DNA of 6,360 bases from NCBI GenBank assembly GCA_948759685.1, contig CAQBGY010000199.1:1-6360 (forward strand), read 5' to 3'. Below the pieces are notes generated by a model. The model was not told the origin of the DNA, ran no database searches, and was given only the letters and a program-made list of their open reading frames with translations. Within the stretch, counting starts at the first letter, position 1; each line of letters opens with the position of its first letter. Made by a program: the position numbers and the translations under genes. Positions 6,060 to 6,360 of this stretch are shown here, in pieces. Source of the DNA: an uncultured Eubacterium sp. Lineage in GTDB: Bacteria; Bacillota_A; Clostridia; Lachnospirales; Lachnospiraceae.

Positions 6060-6360
6060 TTATCTTTCGTAGTTTAGTTTCGTTGTAAAAGTAATCATTT
6101 ATTTTCTATATTATATTCTTTTACTGGGAGATTATTTCTGTTTGGAAAATAATAATTAGTATTGTCCATATCATACGTATTAAACTCATGTGATATAATT
6201 TGATTGTTTTTCAGCTATTAATAGTCTCTTTCTTGTTTATAGTGAGAAAAGTTTCTTTTTATTAATACCTAAATTTCTTTATTATCATTCTAAACTTGTT
6301 TTTCATTAATCAGGGCAAACGCATTATATTTTTATCTTATTTAATAGTTTGAACAAATAT
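6060..6360. other. AT-rich region upstream of the regulator, no gene found
   Basis: These 301 bases have stops in all frames at short intervals and no convincing coding sequence. They hold the weak -7 candidate at 6086-6093, an inverted pair ATATCA / TGATAT (6168-6173 and 6191-6196) and a 10-base palindrome CTATTAATAG (6215-6224). No tRNA-like or terminator-like structure stands out. The neighbour beyond 6360 is unknown, so this could be only part of a longer intergenic region. Confidence 0.5.
6086..6093 (-). promoter_or_regulatory. Weak -7-like element for the regulator gene
   Basis: On the minus strand TACTTTTA lies 27 bases upstream of the regulator ATG and differs from TAnnTTTG only at the last base. 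I see no matching TTTG about 20 bases further upstream. A weak promoter would suit a low-level regulator, but the match is not strong enough to rely on. Confidence 0.3.

Noticed and set aside
1..6360. CRISPR array, insertion sequence or rRNA
   Set aside because: No regularly spaced repeats, transposase-like frame with terminal repeats, or rRNA sequence was found on either strand.

Overview
The window looks like Bacteroides or a close relative in the order Bacteroidales. The recO product reads as a typical Bacteroides RecO. Promoters fit the Bacteroidetes consensus (TTTG, about 19-20 bp, TAnnTTTG), gene starts have A-rich leaders instead of Shine-Dalgarno sites, and three secreted or lipid-anchored products plus a TPR-membrane-HTH regulator are typical of that group. 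Species level cannot be read from the sequence alone.

Left part (1-1083), conserved chromosome. The first 18 bases are the 5' end of a tRNA-Glu read leftward out of the window, with a clear promoter at 82-112. Divergent from it is recO (355-1083, + strand), the RecF-pathway recombination mediator. A strong inverted repeat at 1142-1182 sits between recO and the genes converging on it from the right and probably ends transcription from both sides.

Right part (1206-6059), all on the minus strand and visibly more AT-rich than recO. In transcription order: (1) a 564-aa membrane-anchored regulator (lipobox, TPR repeats, transmembrane helix, coiled coil, C-terminal HTH); (2) a 161-bp gap with a well-formed promoter at 4223-4254 and repeat motifs just upstream of it that could be operator sites; (3) a four-gene operon encoding a 507-aa secreted protein with a bacterial Ig-like (BIG_2-type) domain and a distinct N-terminal region I cannot assign, a 190-aa lipoprotein, a 110-aa lipoprotein, and a fourth gene interrupted by one in-frame TAA at codon 60 (1206-1715). 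The fourth gene was missed as a full-length frame because of that stop; the reading frame is open on both sides of it.

Working model (inference): the TPR regulator senses something in the periplasm and controls the adjacent envelope operon, whose products are exported to the envelope or cell surface. The function of the operon is unknown, and the broken last gene suggests either recent decay in this strain or a sequencing error. The last 301 bases (6060-6360) hold no convincing gene, only AT-rich sequence with a weak promoter candidate for the regulator and small inverted repeats.
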